A stretch of DNA of 20,236 bases from Sulfurimonas sp. (GTDB lineage: Bacteria; Campylobacterota; Campylobacteria; Campylobacterales; Sulfurimonadaceae), in contig JAGHAW010000279.1 of NCBI GenBank assembly GCA_021161305.1, positions 1 through 20,236 on the forward strand, written 5' to 3'. The translations under genes were made by a program, and so were the position numbers. This document shows, one piece after another, positions 1-8,613 of the stretch (positions within the stretch are counted from its first letter, which is position 1; every line of letters starts with the position of its first letter). Under the pieces are notes generated by a model. The model did no database searches and had not been told where the DNA came from. It was given only the letters and a program-made list of their open reading frames with translations.

Positions 1-1600
1 CTTGAGTATCACTATTTATTATATCATCTGCAGATAGATTTACAGAGATAAGTTCATTTCTGTCTTGAAATTCTTTAAAGGCTTGGTAAATTACTGCTCT
101 TGTAATATGTTGATAATATTTTGTCTTTTTAGCAATATCTAAAAAGTAAAAAGGTGAGAGGATTTTTTGGTTGTCTCTCATTCTAACCAATGATTCATAT
201 TTTATGATATTTTTCTCTCTGTCTACAATCGGCTGATAATAAGCGATAAAACCATAGTTACTTATAGCATGTTTAATTTTTTTAATCATCTCTATACTTG
301 TCAAGTGTCTATTTTCTTGATATGTTTCATCATATACAACAGAGTCTAAATGCCCTTTTTTTGCTTTTTTAATTGCAACATTTGCTTTTTCTATTGCGTG
401 TTCTTTTTCAAAAGATATACCGGCATGTAGCGAGATATCTATCTCTAAATCTTTATCATCAAAGTAAAATGTATTATGTTCTATATCCTTTATTATCTCT
501 TTTATTGTCTGTGAAAATTTATCTTCTGTCTGTATTGAAGGATTTAAAATCACCACTTCATCGGCACTAAGTCGATATAGTTTTAGTTCTGTTCCTCTGA
601 GTTGCAGTCTTACTTTTTGGGAAAATTTTTGTATTACTTTGTTGCCAAGTTCAACGCCATAGACATCATTTATATTTTTAAAAGAGGATATATCTAAAAT
701 AGCTATATGAAACTTTGGTATATTTTTCATATTTTTAAAGAGTGCTTCTCTATTTGGAAGATTTGTTAAAGAGTCTATTAAAAATTGCTTCTCAAGTTCT
801 ATAGATTTGAGGTCTATCTGTTCTTCCATTGAAGAGTGAAGCATATTAAGCTCATGCGCCATCTCGTTAAAAGCGATGGAGAGTTCACCTATCTCATCAT
901 TAGAGTCAACCTCTATGTTTTCATTTAACTCTTTTTTTGAGCTAAGATTAATCGCTTTTTTAAGTTTTTGTATAGGAGAAATTATCTTTTTTGTAATGAT
1001 AAGTGTAAAGATAAGAGAGAGAATTATAGCTATTGTTATAGTGACAAAAATTGCCTTGGTGGCATCGACTTTTATGGAGTTTATAGCCTTTTTCAATATC
1101 TTGTCCGATTCTTTTAGAGAGACAGCAACACCAATTGCGGCGATTGCCTTACCATTACAGTCAGTCACAGGATAAGTAATATCGATAAGATGTTCTCCCT
1201 CTTCGCTTGTTTCATATAAAAGTGTTGTTCTGTTGTGTAAAATAGCGTCTATATCCTCTTGATGAGAGGGGCTTCCCAAAATTTTAGGAACTGTACTAAT
1301 TACATGTGAATATCTTAATGTATCACTATTTTGTTGATGAAGAGTAAGTCTTTTTATGTGGGGTAGTTTGCTTATGGTTGAGTTAAAAATATGTTCTATA
1401 TGTAATAGGTCTCTTAACTTTCCTTTGTCTATGATAGCAGCATTTAGAACTTTTACAAAAGAAGTTATCTCTCTTTCACGATAAATAGATAAGTTTTCTG
1501 AATTTTTCTCTACAGTGTAGAACAGAACCCCCGTGCAAAAAGCACCGATTACCCCAACAATAAGAAAATATCCGATTAAGAGCTTATAAATTAACTTCAT
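1..1600 (-). CDS. Membrane sensor with HAMP, degenerate GGDEF and EAL domains (3' end outside window)
   Basis: The reading frame runs open from an ATG at 1600 to the window edge (533 codons) with no stop, so the C-terminus is missing. Residues 8-28 form a membrane helix. About 29-180 is a periplasmic sensor region ending in a stretch (GKAIAAIGVAVSL) like single-Cache/PAS-type sensors. A second helix lies at about 183-205, then a HAMP linker with the typical DEIGELSIAFNEM ending. A GGDEF-type domain begins with DSLTNLPNR near residue 273, but its signature loop reads RLSADEVVIL near residue 345 instead of GGDEF, so cyclase activity is doubtful. An EAL domain begins with YYQPIVD and YESLVR near residue 463; its conserved Glu is kept and NLSADDI follows before truncation. 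The likely role is cyclic-di-GMP turnover or sensing at the inner membrane. No convincing ribosome binding site precedes the ATG, but the membrane helix directly after it supports this start. The ligand is unknown. Confidence 0.85.
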   Translation of the reverse strand, partial: MKLIYKLLIGYFLIVGVIGAFCTGVLFYTVEKNSENLSIYREREITSFVKVLNAAIIDKGKLRDLLHIEHIFNSTISKLPHIKRLTLHQQNSDTLRYSHVISTVPKILGSPSHQEDIDAILHNRTTLLYETSEEGEHLIDITYPVTDCNGKAIAAIGVAVSLKESDKILKKAINSIKVDATKAIFVTITIAIILSLIFTLIITKKIISPIQKLKKAINLSSKKELNENIEVDSNDEIGELSIAFNEMAHELNMLHSSMEEQIDLKSIELEKQFLIDSLTNLPNREALFKNMKNIPKFHIAILDISSFKNINDVYGVELGNKVIQKFSQKVRLQLRGTELKLYRLSADEVVILNPSIQTEDKFSQTIKEIIKDIEHNTFYFDDKDLEIDISLHAGISFEKEHAIEKANVAIKKAKKGHLDSVVYDETYQENRHLTSIEMIKKIKHAISNYGFIAYYQPIVDREKNIIKYESLVRMRDNQKILSPFYFLDIAKKTKYYQHITRAVIYQAFKEFQDRNELISVNLSADDIINSDTQ

Positions 1601-1634
1601 ATTCTAATTGTAGAGTAGATTTTCTTTAAAAAGT

Positions 1635-1640
1635 ATTATA
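1635..1640 (-). promoter_or_regulatory. Putative -10 box for the sensor gene
   Basis: Minus-strand TATAAT, 34 bases upstream of the sensor ATG, in the 111-base divergent intergenic region. There is no clear -35 box, which is usual for sigma-70 promoters of Campylobacterota. Seen by eye only; AT-rich DNA gives chance matches. Confidence 0.4.
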
Positions 1641-1656
1641 TTTTGTAATTTGTAGT

Positions 1657-1662
1657 TATAAT
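1657..1662 (+). promoter_or_regulatory. Putative -10 box for the rsmA-rnj-folE-fliI operon
   Basis: Plus-strand TATAAT, 49 bases upstream of the rsmA ATG and back to back with the sensor's -10 box. It is the best promoter candidate for the four-gene plus-strand run, since the later gaps are too short to hold one. Seen by eye only. Confidence 0.4.
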
Positions 1663-1711
1663 TTTTGAAGTGTTAACTTAATATAAGCAAAAATAGTATA
1701 AACTAGTAGTT

Positions 1712-2485
1712 ATGAAAAAAGAGAGCGTTGTAGCAAAGAAAAAGTTTGGACAAAACTTTCTAAAAGATGAAGCAGTTTTAAGAAAGATCGTCGAAGCGAT
1801 GCCCAAAAACGATAATAAAATCGTTGAGATTGGACCTGGCTTAGGTGATTTAACTAAATTTTTAGTAGATGTCAAAAGTGTTGAAGCTTTTGAGGTCGAT
1901 ACCGATTTGTGTAAACTATTACAAAGTACATTTAGAGAAGAGATTGCTACCAAGCGACTCCATATAAATTGTGGGGATGTTTTACAAGCTTGGAAGAGTA
2001 GCCTTATTGATGAGCCGTATGATTTGGTGGCAAATTTGCCCTATTATATTGCAACAAATATCATTTTAAAAGCACTCGCAGATCCAATGTGTAAAAATAT
2101 ACTTGTAATGGTACAACTAGAAGTTGCAGAGAAGTTTTGTGCAGAGGCAGGGGAGAAAGTTTTTGGTTCTTTGAGTATTATAACTCAAAGTGTCGGAAGT
2201 TCACATATAGTTGTGAAAGTCCCACCAACGGCATTTGAACCTCCACCCAAGATAGATTCTGCAGTTTTTTTAATACGAAAAAATAAAGATAGAAGTGACA
2301 GAGGTTTTGAGGATATGCTTAGAGTTGCATTTACGCAACCTCGAAAAACGCTGATGAAAAATCTATCTTCAAAGTATGAAAAAAGTGAACTTCTTATAGC
2401 CTTCCAACGGCTTGAACTTATACAAACGATTCGTCCTCATCAAGTTTCCACAAGCGACTATCACCAACTCTATAAAACAATATAA
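1712..2485 (+). CDS. rsmA: 16S rRNA (adenine-N6,N6)-dimethyltransferase RsmA
   Basis: Dimethylates the two adjacent adenines in the 3'-terminal hairpin of 16S rRNA, using S-adenosylmethionine, late in 30S maturation (also called KsgA). The 257 residues match the usual family length. FGQNFL at 12-17 is the RsmA N-terminal signature, VEIGPGLGDLT at 38-48 is the SAM-binding motif I, and NLPYY at 108-112 is the catalytic N6-adenine methyltransferase motif IV. The PPTAFEPPPKIDSAV stretch and a short C-terminal helical domain complete the fold. The start was chosen because MKKESVVAKKKFGQNFL has the expected length before the signature; the Shine-Dalgarno match is weak. It is the first gene of the plus-strand run and is followed 17 bases later by rnj. 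Confidence 0.96.
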   Translation: MKKESVVAKKKFGQNFLKDEAVLRKIVEAMPKNDNKIVEIGPGLGDLTKFLVDVKSVEAFEVDTDLCKLLQSTFREEIATKRLHINCGDVLQAWKSSLIDEPYDLVANLPYYIATNIILKALADPMCKNILVMVQLEVAEKFCAEAGEKVFGSLSIITQSVGSSHIVVKVPPTAFEPPPKIDSAVFLIRKNKDRSDRGFEDMLRVAFTQPRKTLMKNLSSKYEKSELLIAFQRLELIQTIRPHQVSTSDYHQLYKTI

Positions 2486-2502
2486 AAATAAAAGGAGTTT
2501 GG

Positions 2503-4443
2503 ATGGCAGAAGAGAAACAGGAGACTGTACAAAGCAGACCTCAAACAGACCGTAAACCAAATACAAACAACAACAGAAAACCAAATAGTAATAATTGTAG
2601 ACCAAATAGTAATAAAACTGGTGAAAAAAGTACAGGCAATAAGCCTAATCCAAATAAAAATAAAAATCGCAATCGTCATCGCAGACAACCTGCACCAGTT
2701 GATGAGAATTTAAAAACATTTGTGATTAAAAACCAAGAGGGACATAAGCAGAGACTTAATCCTCATTATAAATTAGACTTAAACTCTAACTCAAAAATTC
2801 GTATAACTCCACTTGGTGGACTCGGTGAAATCGGTGGAAATATAGCAGTTTTTGAAACAGAAAAAGAAGCGATTCTTGTAGATGTAGGGATGAGTTTTCC
2901 AGATGAAGATATGCACGGTGTAGATATTTTAGTACCGGATTTTTCTTATCTTCGTGAGATTAGAAACAAAATTGTAGGTGTAATTATTACTCATGCCCAT
3001 GAAGACCATATCGGTGCTATGCCATATCTTTACAAAGAGATGCAGTTTCCTATATATGCGACACCGCTTCCACTTGCTATGATTGGCAATAAATTCGATG
3101 AACATCATATTAAAGAGCATAGAAAATATTTTAATCCGGTTGAGAAGAGAAAAGTATATAAAATTGGTAATGATTTTGAAGTAGAGTGGATGCATATGAC
3201 GCACTCTATTTTAGATAGTTCATCTTTAGCAATTACAACTGATGCTGGTACAATAATTCATACAGGTGACTTTAAAATTGACCACACTCCAGTTGATGGT
3301 TATACAGCAGACTTGCATAGACTTGCTTACTATGGAGATAAGGGAGTGTTGTGCCTTTTAAGTGATTCTACAAACTCTTATAATGTACTGCCAACTGCAT
3401 CAGAGTTAAGTGTTGGACCAGCTCTTGATAGAGTATTTGCAAAAGCAGAAGGTCGTATTTTACTATCTACTTTTAGCTCAAATATTCATCGTGTTCAACA
3501 AGCAATTCAGTACGGCATAAAATATGGTCGTAAAGTTTGTGTAATTGGTCGTTCAATGGAGAGAAACATAGAGATTGCTATGCAGTATGACTATGTTAAG
3601 TTTCCTAAAAATATTTTTATTGATGCAGATGAGGTTGCTCGTCTGAATGATAAAGAGGTTCTTATCGTTACAACAGGTTCACAAGGTGAACCAAACTCAG
3701 CACTATTTAGAATGTCAATAGGTGAGCATAGACATATTAAGATTAAGCCAACTGATTTGATTGTTCTTTCATCTCGTGCTATTCCGGGTAACGAGGGAAG
3801 TATCTCTGGAATGCTAAATCATCTTCAAAGAGCAGGAGCTAAAGTAGCATCCGAAAAAGATATTCATGTTTCTGGTCATGCTTCGATGGAAGAGCAGAAG
3901 CTTATGCTTCGTCTTGTAAATCCTAAGTTCTTTTTGCCTGTTCATGGTGAGTTTAATCATGTTTCTAAGCATAAAGAGACGGCTATGATGTGTGGTGTTC
4001 CGGAGAGAAATATTATTCTTATGACTGATGGTGAGCAGATAGAGATAGCTCCTAAATTTATGAGAAAAGTTAAAACTGTAAAAACCGGTAAAACTTACAT
4101 AGACAACCAAAACAATCATCAAATAGATGATGATATAATTCTTGATAGACAAAAATTGGCATCTGATGGTATTGTAATGATTGTAGCTCAGGTTGATTCA
4201 CAGCACTCAAAAATGACAATGAAACCAAAAGTTACAACATTTGGAATAGTTCCAGATAGACAAGATAAAGCTTTTGCCAAAGAGATGGAAGGTGTACTAG
4301 AACATTTCTTACTTCATATGAAAGAGGGTCTGATTGAAAATCCTAGAGCATTAGAGAATGATCTTCGTCAAATCGTTAGAAAACATATCTACAGAAAGAT
4401 GAAGAAGTATCCGTTGATTGTTCCTAATGTTTTAATTTCTTAA
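2503..4443 (+). CDS. rnj: Ribonuclease J with Asn/Arg/Lys-rich N-terminal extension
   Basis: A metallo-beta-lactamase/beta-CASP ribonuclease with 5'-3' exonuclease and endonuclease activity in RNA decay and processing. It replaces the RNase E pathway in Campylobacterota. The catalytic core begins near residue 98 (KIRITPLGGLGEIGGN). The zinc motif reads HAHEDH at 164-169, where many RNase Js have HGHEDH. A downstream HTGDFK and the VSGHASMEEQ and PVHGEFNH stretches belong to the beta-CASP and C-terminal parts. Residues 1 to about 97 are an extra basic, low-complexity tail very rich in Asn, Lys, Arg and Pro, similar in kind to the extension known in Helicobacter pylori RNase J. At 646 residues it is about 90 longer than the Bacillus enzymes. 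A strong AAAAGGAGTTTGG site precedes the ATG. The 17- and 18-base gaps to rsmA and folE point to one transcript. Confidence 0.95.
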   Translation: MAEEKQETVQSRPQTDRKPNTNNNRKPNSNNCRPNSNKTGEKSTGNKPNPNKNKNRNRHRRQPAPVDENLKTFVIKNQEGHKQRLNPHYKLDLNSNSKIRITPLGGLGEIGGNIAVFETEKEAILVDVGMSFPDEDMHGVDILVPDFSYLREIRNKIVGVIITHAHEDHIGAMPYLYKEMQFPIYATPLPLAMIGNKFDEHHIKEHRKYFNPVEKRKVYKIGNDFEVEWMHMTHSILDSSSLAITTDAGTIIHTGDFKIDHTPVDGYTADLHRLAYYGDKGVLCLLSDSTNSYNVLPTASELSVGPALDRVFAKAEGRILLSTFSSNIHRVQQAIQYGIKYGRKVCVIGRSMERNIEIAMQYDYVKFPKNIFIDADEVARLNDKEVLIVTTGSQGEPNSALFRMSIGEHRHIKIKPTDLIVLSSRAIPGNEGSISGMLNHLQRAGAKVASEKDIHVSGHASMEEQKLMLRLVNPKFFLPVHGEFNHVSKHKETAMMCGVPERNIILMTDGEQIEIAPKFMRKVKTVKTGKTYIDNQNNHQIDDDIILDRQKLASDGIVMIVAQVDSQHSKMTMKPKVTTFGIVPDRQDKAFAKEMEGVLEHFLLHMKEGLIENPRALENDLRQIVRKHIYRKMKKYPLIVPNVLIS

Positions 4444-4461
4444 GAGATGTAAGGAGATATT

Positions 4462-5040
4462 TTGAGTAAAGAACTTGAATTTGAAAATGCAGTAAAAACT
4501 ATGATGCTTCATGTTGGTGAAGACCCAGATAGAGAGGGCTTGATAAAGACGCCTGAGCGTGTAAGAAAAGCTTTTGAATTTATCTATGGTGGGTATAATG
4601 AAAACCCAACAGAGATTTTGCAAAAAGCGCTCTTTACAAGTTCAAATGATGAGATGGTTCTTATAAAAGATATAGAGTTTTACTCTACTTGTGAACATCA
4701 TCTTCTTCCTATTATTGGGCGTGTGCATGTTGCATATATCCCTGATGGAAAGGTAGTAGGGCTTTCTAAGATTCCTCGTGTGGTAAATGTTTTTGCTCGT
4801 CGTATGCAGATTCAAGAAGAACTTACAGAGCAGATTGCAGATTCTATAATGAGTACCATAGAGCCAAAGGGTGTAGCCGTTGTTGTACAGGCTCGTCATA
4901 TGTGCATGGAGATGAGAGGGGTGGAGAAGATTAACTCTACTACTACATCTTCGGCACTTCGTGGGCTTTTCAAAAAAGACCAAAAAACAAGAAGTGAATT
5001 TTTCTCTCTTATTAATTCGCCTACGGGTACGCGTTACTAA
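4462..5040 (+). CDS. folE: GTP cyclohydrolase I (FolE)
   Basis: Converts GTP to 7,8-dihydroneopterin triphosphate, the first step of tetrahydrofolate synthesis and, in many bacteria, of the queuosine route. The zinc ligands expected from the Escherichia coli enzyme are Cys77, His80 (in TCEHHLLP) and Cys148 (in ARHMCMEMRG); the catalytic histidines correspond to His79 and His146. GKVVGLSKIPRVV and STTTSSALRG are further family signatures. The length of 192 residues fits a type IA enzyme without a long N-terminal extension. The start is TTG, chosen because AAGGAGATATT lies at good spacing before it and the next residues align with the family. It sits 18 bases after rnj and 6 bases before fliI, an operon position that probably reflects shared expression and not shared function. 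Confidence 0.95.
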   Translation: MSKELEFENAVKTMMLHVGEDPDREGLIKTPERVRKAFEFIYGGYNENPTEILQKALFTSSNDEMVLIKDIEFYSTCEHHLLPIIGRVHVAYIPDGKVVGLSKIPRVVNVFARRMQIQEELTEQIADSIMSTIEPKGVAVVVQARHMCMEMRGVEKINSTTTSSALRGLFKKDQKTRSEFFSLINSPTGTRY

Positions 5041-5046
5041 TCTCAT

Positions 5047-6360
5047 ATGCCACTATCCTCGCTCAAAGATAGAATTTCTTCAAAAAACTATTCAGTAGCA
5101 TTTGGTGAAGTTGTAAAGATTAATGCTACTGTTGTAACTGCTAGAGGTCTTAAGGTTAGCATTAGTGATATGGTTAAGATTATTTCTAATGAGACAGCTC
5201 AAGAGACTTTAGGAATGGTTACAGAGATAGATGGGGAAACTTTTTTTATAACTCCTTTTAGTTTTGTTGAGGGATTTTGTTCCGGAGATAGAGTTTTCTT
5301 AGATTCTACCGGTATGAATATTCCTGTGGGAGAATCCCTTCTTGGTCGTGTTGTTGATCCTTTTATGAGACCTATTGATGGTAAGGGCAGTATAAACAGT
5401 TCAAAACTCTCTCCAATTATAAAAGCTCCAATAGCTGCTATGAAACGGGGTATGATAGATGAGGTTTTTAGTGTTGGTGTTAAAAGTATAGATGGACTTT
5501 TGACATGTGGAAAAGGGCAAAAGTTAGGTATATTTGCTGGAAGTGGAGTTGGAAAATCTACTCTTATGGGGATGATTGTAAGAGGCTCAGTTGCTCCCAT
5601 AAAAGTTGTGGCACTCATTGGTGAGAGGGGTAGGGAGGTACCTGAATTTATAGAGAAAAATTTAGGCGGTAACTTAGAAAACACCGTAATTATTGTAGCA
5701 ACTTCAGATGATTCTCCTCTTATGAGAAAGTATGGGGCTTTTGCTGCTATGAGTGTTGCTGAATACTTTAAAGACCAAGGTCTTGATGTTTTGTTTATCA
5801 TGGATTCTATAACAAGATTTGCTATGGCTCAACGAGAGATTGGTTTGGCTCTTGGTGAACCACCAACTTCAAAAGGTTATCCACCATCATCTCTGACACT
5901 TTTGCCTCAACTGATGGAGCGTGCCGGAAAAGAGGAGGGCAAGGGTTCTATCACTGCTTTTTTTACTGTTCTTATAGAGGGCGATGATATGAGTGACCCC
6001 ATAGCCGACCAGTCTCGTTCTATTTTGGATGGGCATATAGTCCTTTCTCGTGAACTTACAGATTTTGGTATCTACCCCCCAGTACATGTGCTAAATTCAG
6101 CCTCAAGAGTTATGAATGATATTATTTCAGAGGAACATTTCAAAGCTGTTTTAAAATTTAGAAGATTCTATACACTCTTAAAAGAGAATGAAGTTCTTAT
6201 AAGAATAGGGGCTTATACTAAAGGAAGCGATTCTGAACTTGATGAAGCTATCTCCAAAAAAGATGATATGCAGAATTTTTTATCTCAAAATTCGACATAT
6301 AAAAGTGACTATCAAGAGAGTATAGATGAACTTATAAAACTTATGGATATAAGTAGTTAA
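5047..6360 (+). CDS. fliI: Flagellar protein export ATPase FliI
   Basis: The cytoplasmic ATPase of the flagellar type III export apparatus, related to the F1 beta subunit, which helps deliver rod, hook and filament subunits. At 437 residues it has the family's normal length. The Walker A loop is AGSGVGKST at 164-172, followed by the FliI-typical GERGREVPEF and the Walker B region LFIMDSITR. PPTSKGYPPS and the C-terminal QNSTYKSDYQESIDELIKLM also fit FliI. The ATG lies only 6 bases after the folE stop, with no strong ribosome binding site in the gap, so translation may be coupled to folE. No other flagellar gene is in the window; scattered flagellar genes are normal in Campylobacterota. Its stop codon directly abuts the stop of the opposing WD40-like gene. 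Confidence 0.95.
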   Translation: MPLSSLKDRISSKNYSVAFGEVVKINATVVTARGLKVSISDMVKIISNETAQETLGMVTEIDGETFFITPFSFVEGFCSGDRVFLDSTGMNIPVGESLLGRVVDPFMRPIDGKGSINSSKLSPIIKAPIAAMKRGMIDEVFSVGVKSIDGLLTCGKGQKLGIFAGSGVGKSTLMGMIVRGSVAPIKVVALIGERGREVPEFIEKNLGGNLENTVIIVATSDDSPLMRKYGAFAAMSVAEYFKDQGLDVLFIMDSITRFAMAQREIGLALGEPPTSKGYPPSSLTLLPQLMERAGKEEGKGSITAFFTVLIEGDDMSDPIADQSRSILDGHIVLSRELTDFGIYPPVHVLNSASRVMNDIISEEHFKAVLKFRRFYTLLKENEVLIRIGAYTKGSDSELDEAISKKDDMQNFLSQNSTYKSDYQESIDELIKLMDISS

Positions 6361-8505
6361 TTATGCTCTATTGCTCATCTTCCCCATTATGATTTCACTG
6401 CGAATCCAACTATCTCTTGTTGGTCTGTTCTCTTTATCATAAGTTATAGCTAGTTGAGTGGAAAATTTTGATTCAAAGAGTTTCATAATAATATTTATCT
6501 CACTGTCTAAGCCAAAAATATCTATATATGAGTAGATGATATTCTCTGCTTGTTTAGTTTTGTTTCTAGAAATGAGAGTTTTTATCTTTGTATGAAAGCT
6601 TAGTCTTAAGAGATCACCAATTTTATTTCGTCTACTGTTTAGTGCAATAAGTTCACCTAACCTATGTTTGACCTCTTTAATATCTCCCTTGAGAGCATAT
6701 TCTTCACAGTTATGAATGATTTTTGACCAGTGCTTTTGAAGGAGTACACCAAGATCTGTATATGCTAGATGTTTGTGAATATCAATAAGTTCATAGCAAG
6801 CTTTAAAATTATTGTTTTTATAAGCTTTTTGAAGTGTTGAGACGGTTTTACAATCATTGTTTAACTTTATAACTTTATCTTTGAGATAGGGGATATTTTC
6901 AAGTTTAATTAGATACTCTTTTATGGGTTTAATTTCACCTTTTTTTATATATTTCTCTATCTTTTTTATGTAGTTTTCTATCTCCTGATTTAGGATTGCA
7001 TATGTTGGTATCTGAGTAAATATTTCATTTTTCAGAGCTAATCGATTTACTATTTTGTAATCTCTTTTTTCTATGGCCTGTAAAAACTCTATAAATTCTT
7101 TGTTCTGTTTCAGTATTAGTTGTATGCTTCCTCTTTTTGAAACTATTGGCATATACTCATTTAAATAGAGTTTGGCATTGTCCTCTCTGCCAAGGAGTAT
7201 CTGTTTTTGAGCACTTTTGAATGCTCCTTTCCAAAGTTGTTCCATCCTTGCATACTGCCAAGTATATTTAAGTGCTGGATATTTGTCCACCATAGCATAA
7301 GCTAAGGTAAGTTTTTTTTCTGAAAAATGAAGTTGAAATTTTGGATAGTTATCAAAGGCAAGAAAGAGAGACTTTATCTCGTCTTTTTTACTAAATGTAT
7401 GTTTAAACATGTCTGTTAATTGAAGAGCAAGAATTTTATTATGGTGGATAAGAGCATCCACAGCTTTTAAGTAGATTTTTCGATACTTTTTTTCAAGTTC
7501 TTTATGTTCATAAGAGTCTCGTATCATAGGTTCACTAAATATAAGGTCAAAGGCTTTATCAAGTGAATTATGTAGGATTAATAATTTTAGTTTTTCTATA
7601 CTTGGCAGTTCAATGGTTGCAATATCCACTTCATTAAAAGCTACTACTAGCGACTCATTACCTAAGAGAGAAACTTTATCTATATCTCCACCTAGTTGAA
7701 CATAGTCTTTATCTATAAGTTTATAGTTTTTTATATCAAAAATAGCTATATGTTTTTTAGAAGTTACCATTATATAGTCAGGATTTGGCATAACTAAAAT
7801 CTGTAATATTTGTCTAAATGGTGCATTTATTCTTTTATAAGCATGAGAATCTTTAAGAGAGATAATATCTATAGCACCATCAATATTACCACTTATAAGC
7901 GTTTCATTATTTAAAAAACATAGTGCATCAATGCGTACTCGCCCATGTCTGATTACATCTTTATTTGCTTGAGATAATAAATCAATAACAAATATAGTAC
8001 CACCGTAGCCACTACATGCTATTTGATTTTCACAAAAAGTAAAGGTACTGACAAAGTTCTTTTTGATTTTTTGGTAATTTTTTGATTCATTATAGGGAAA
8101 AGAGCAGAGTCTTGATAGTAGCAACGCTTCATTGTATTTATATTGAAGCACTCTTCCATTTTTACTTCCTGCAATAATATAGTTTGAACTTGGATCAAAA
8201 GAGAGAATCTCAATAATTTCACCATTTGTATCTATGCTTTTTAGCAATTTATGTGTCGATATATGGATTATATAGATAATTGTCTGGTTAGCAAATGCCA
8301 ATATTTGAGCATCTGGGCTGAAGCATATAGCAGTTGTTTTAGAGTTTAGATGTTCACTTACTAAGTTAACTTTGATTTCACACCCACTCAGTGAAAATAT
8401 TTTTACACCATTATCAAGAGTGCTAAATGCAACAAGATTGTTTTGGAGTGTTGTTAATTCTGTTATTTTTGAACGGGCAACTAGGCATTCATGAATTTTT
8501 CGCAT
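6361..8505 (-). CDS. WD40-like beta-propeller protein with long helical C-terminal region
   Basis: Function not recognised. The first 300 or so of 714 residues contain WD40-like blades: TAICFSPDAQILAFAN, EILSFDPSSNYIIAGS, CSGYGGTIFVIDLLS and LISGNIDGAIDIISLK each show the strand pattern of a propeller repeat. From about residue 310 onward the protein is Lys/Glu-rich and looks almost wholly alpha-helical, possibly with TPR-like hairpins, but no clear repeat can be named. There is no signal peptide or membrane helix, so it is probably cytoplasmic. The layout (propeller then solenoid) resembles scaffold proteins, but nothing in the sequence shows a partner. The start ATG has no Shine-Dalgarno site and lies 5 bases after a TATAAT. 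Its stop abuts fliI with no intergenic base. It is the last gene of the minus-strand set. Confidence 0.75.
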   Translation of the reverse strand: MRKIHECLVARSKITELTTLQNNLVAFSTLDNGVKIFSLSGCEIKVNLVSEHLNSKTTAICFSPDAQILAFANQTIIYIIHISTHKLLKSIDTNGEIIEILSFDPSSNYIIAGSKNGRVLQYKYNEALLLSRLCSFPYNESKNYQKIKKNFVSTFTFCENQIACSGYGGTIFVIDLLSQANKDVIRHGRVRIDALCFLNNETLISGNIDGAIDIISLKDSHAYKRINAPFRQILQILVMPNPDYIMVTSKKHIAIFDIKNYKLIDKDYVQLGGDIDKVSLLGNESLVVAFNEVDIATIELPSIEKLKLLILHNSLDKAFDLIFSEPMIRDSYEHKELEKKYRKIYLKAVDALIHHNKILALQLTDMFKHTFSKKDEIKSLFLAFDNYPKFQLHFSEKKLTLAYAMVDKYPALKYTWQYARMEQLWKGAFKSAQKQILLGREDNAKLYLNEYMPIVSKRGSIQLILKQNKEFIEFLQAIEKRDYKIVNRLALKNEIFTQIPTYAILNQEIENYIKKIEKYIKKGEIKPIKEYLIKLENIPYLKDKVIKLNNDCKTVSTLQKAYKNNNFKACYELIDIHKHLAYTDLGVLLQKHWSKIIHNCEEYALKGDIKEVKHRLGELIALNSRRNKIGDLLRLSFHTKIKTLISRNKTKQAENIIYSYIDIFGLDSEINIIMKLFESKFSTQLAITYDKENRPTRDSWIRSEIIMGKMSNRA

Positions 8506-8510
8506 AAAAT

Positions 8511-8516
8511 ATTATA
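8511..8516 (-). promoter_or_regulatory. TATAAT directly before the WD40-like gene
   Basis: Minus-strand TATAAT separated from the ATG at 8505 by only 5 bases. If this is a real -10 box, transcription would begin at or next to the A of the ATG and the mRNA would be leaderless, in keeping with the missing ribosome binding site. It could also be a chance match, with the gene read from a promoter further upstream. Confidence 0.3.
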
Positions 8517-8568
8517 GATTAAAAAAGTAGTATTGAGGCTGAAATTGAAGTTAAAATATGTGGTTTAA

Positions 8569-8602
8569 GTCACTCCGCTTCAAGAGAAGCGAAAAATGTG
8601 AC
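8569..8602 (-). terminator. Imperfect stem-loop after the small exported protein gene
   Basis: GTCAC (8569-8573) pairs with GTGAC (8598-8602), and inside it CGCTTC (8576-8581) pairs with GAAGCG (8586-8591) around a 4-base loop. It begins 11 bases past the stop of the gene at 8614. On the minus strand no T-tract follows directly, so it is a weak terminator at best; it may instead stabilise the mRNA 3' end or attenuate read-through into the WD40-like gene. Confidence 0.4.
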
Positions 8603-8613
8603 TCAGAAGCTAA

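Noticed and set aside
876..1175. Plus-strand hydrophobic open frame of 99 codons
   Set aside because: It is antisense to the HAMP and membrane-helix part of the sensor gene, which has clear domain motifs on the minus strand.
4642..5046. Minus-strand open frame of 134 codons across folE
   Set aside because: Complementary shadow of folE with a Cys/Arg/His-rich meaningless composition and no ribosome binding site.
5199..5801. Minus-strand open frame of 200 codons inside fliI
   Set aside because: It lies wholly within the strongly conserved fliI coding sequence, has no recognisable domain and is a reverse-frame shadow.
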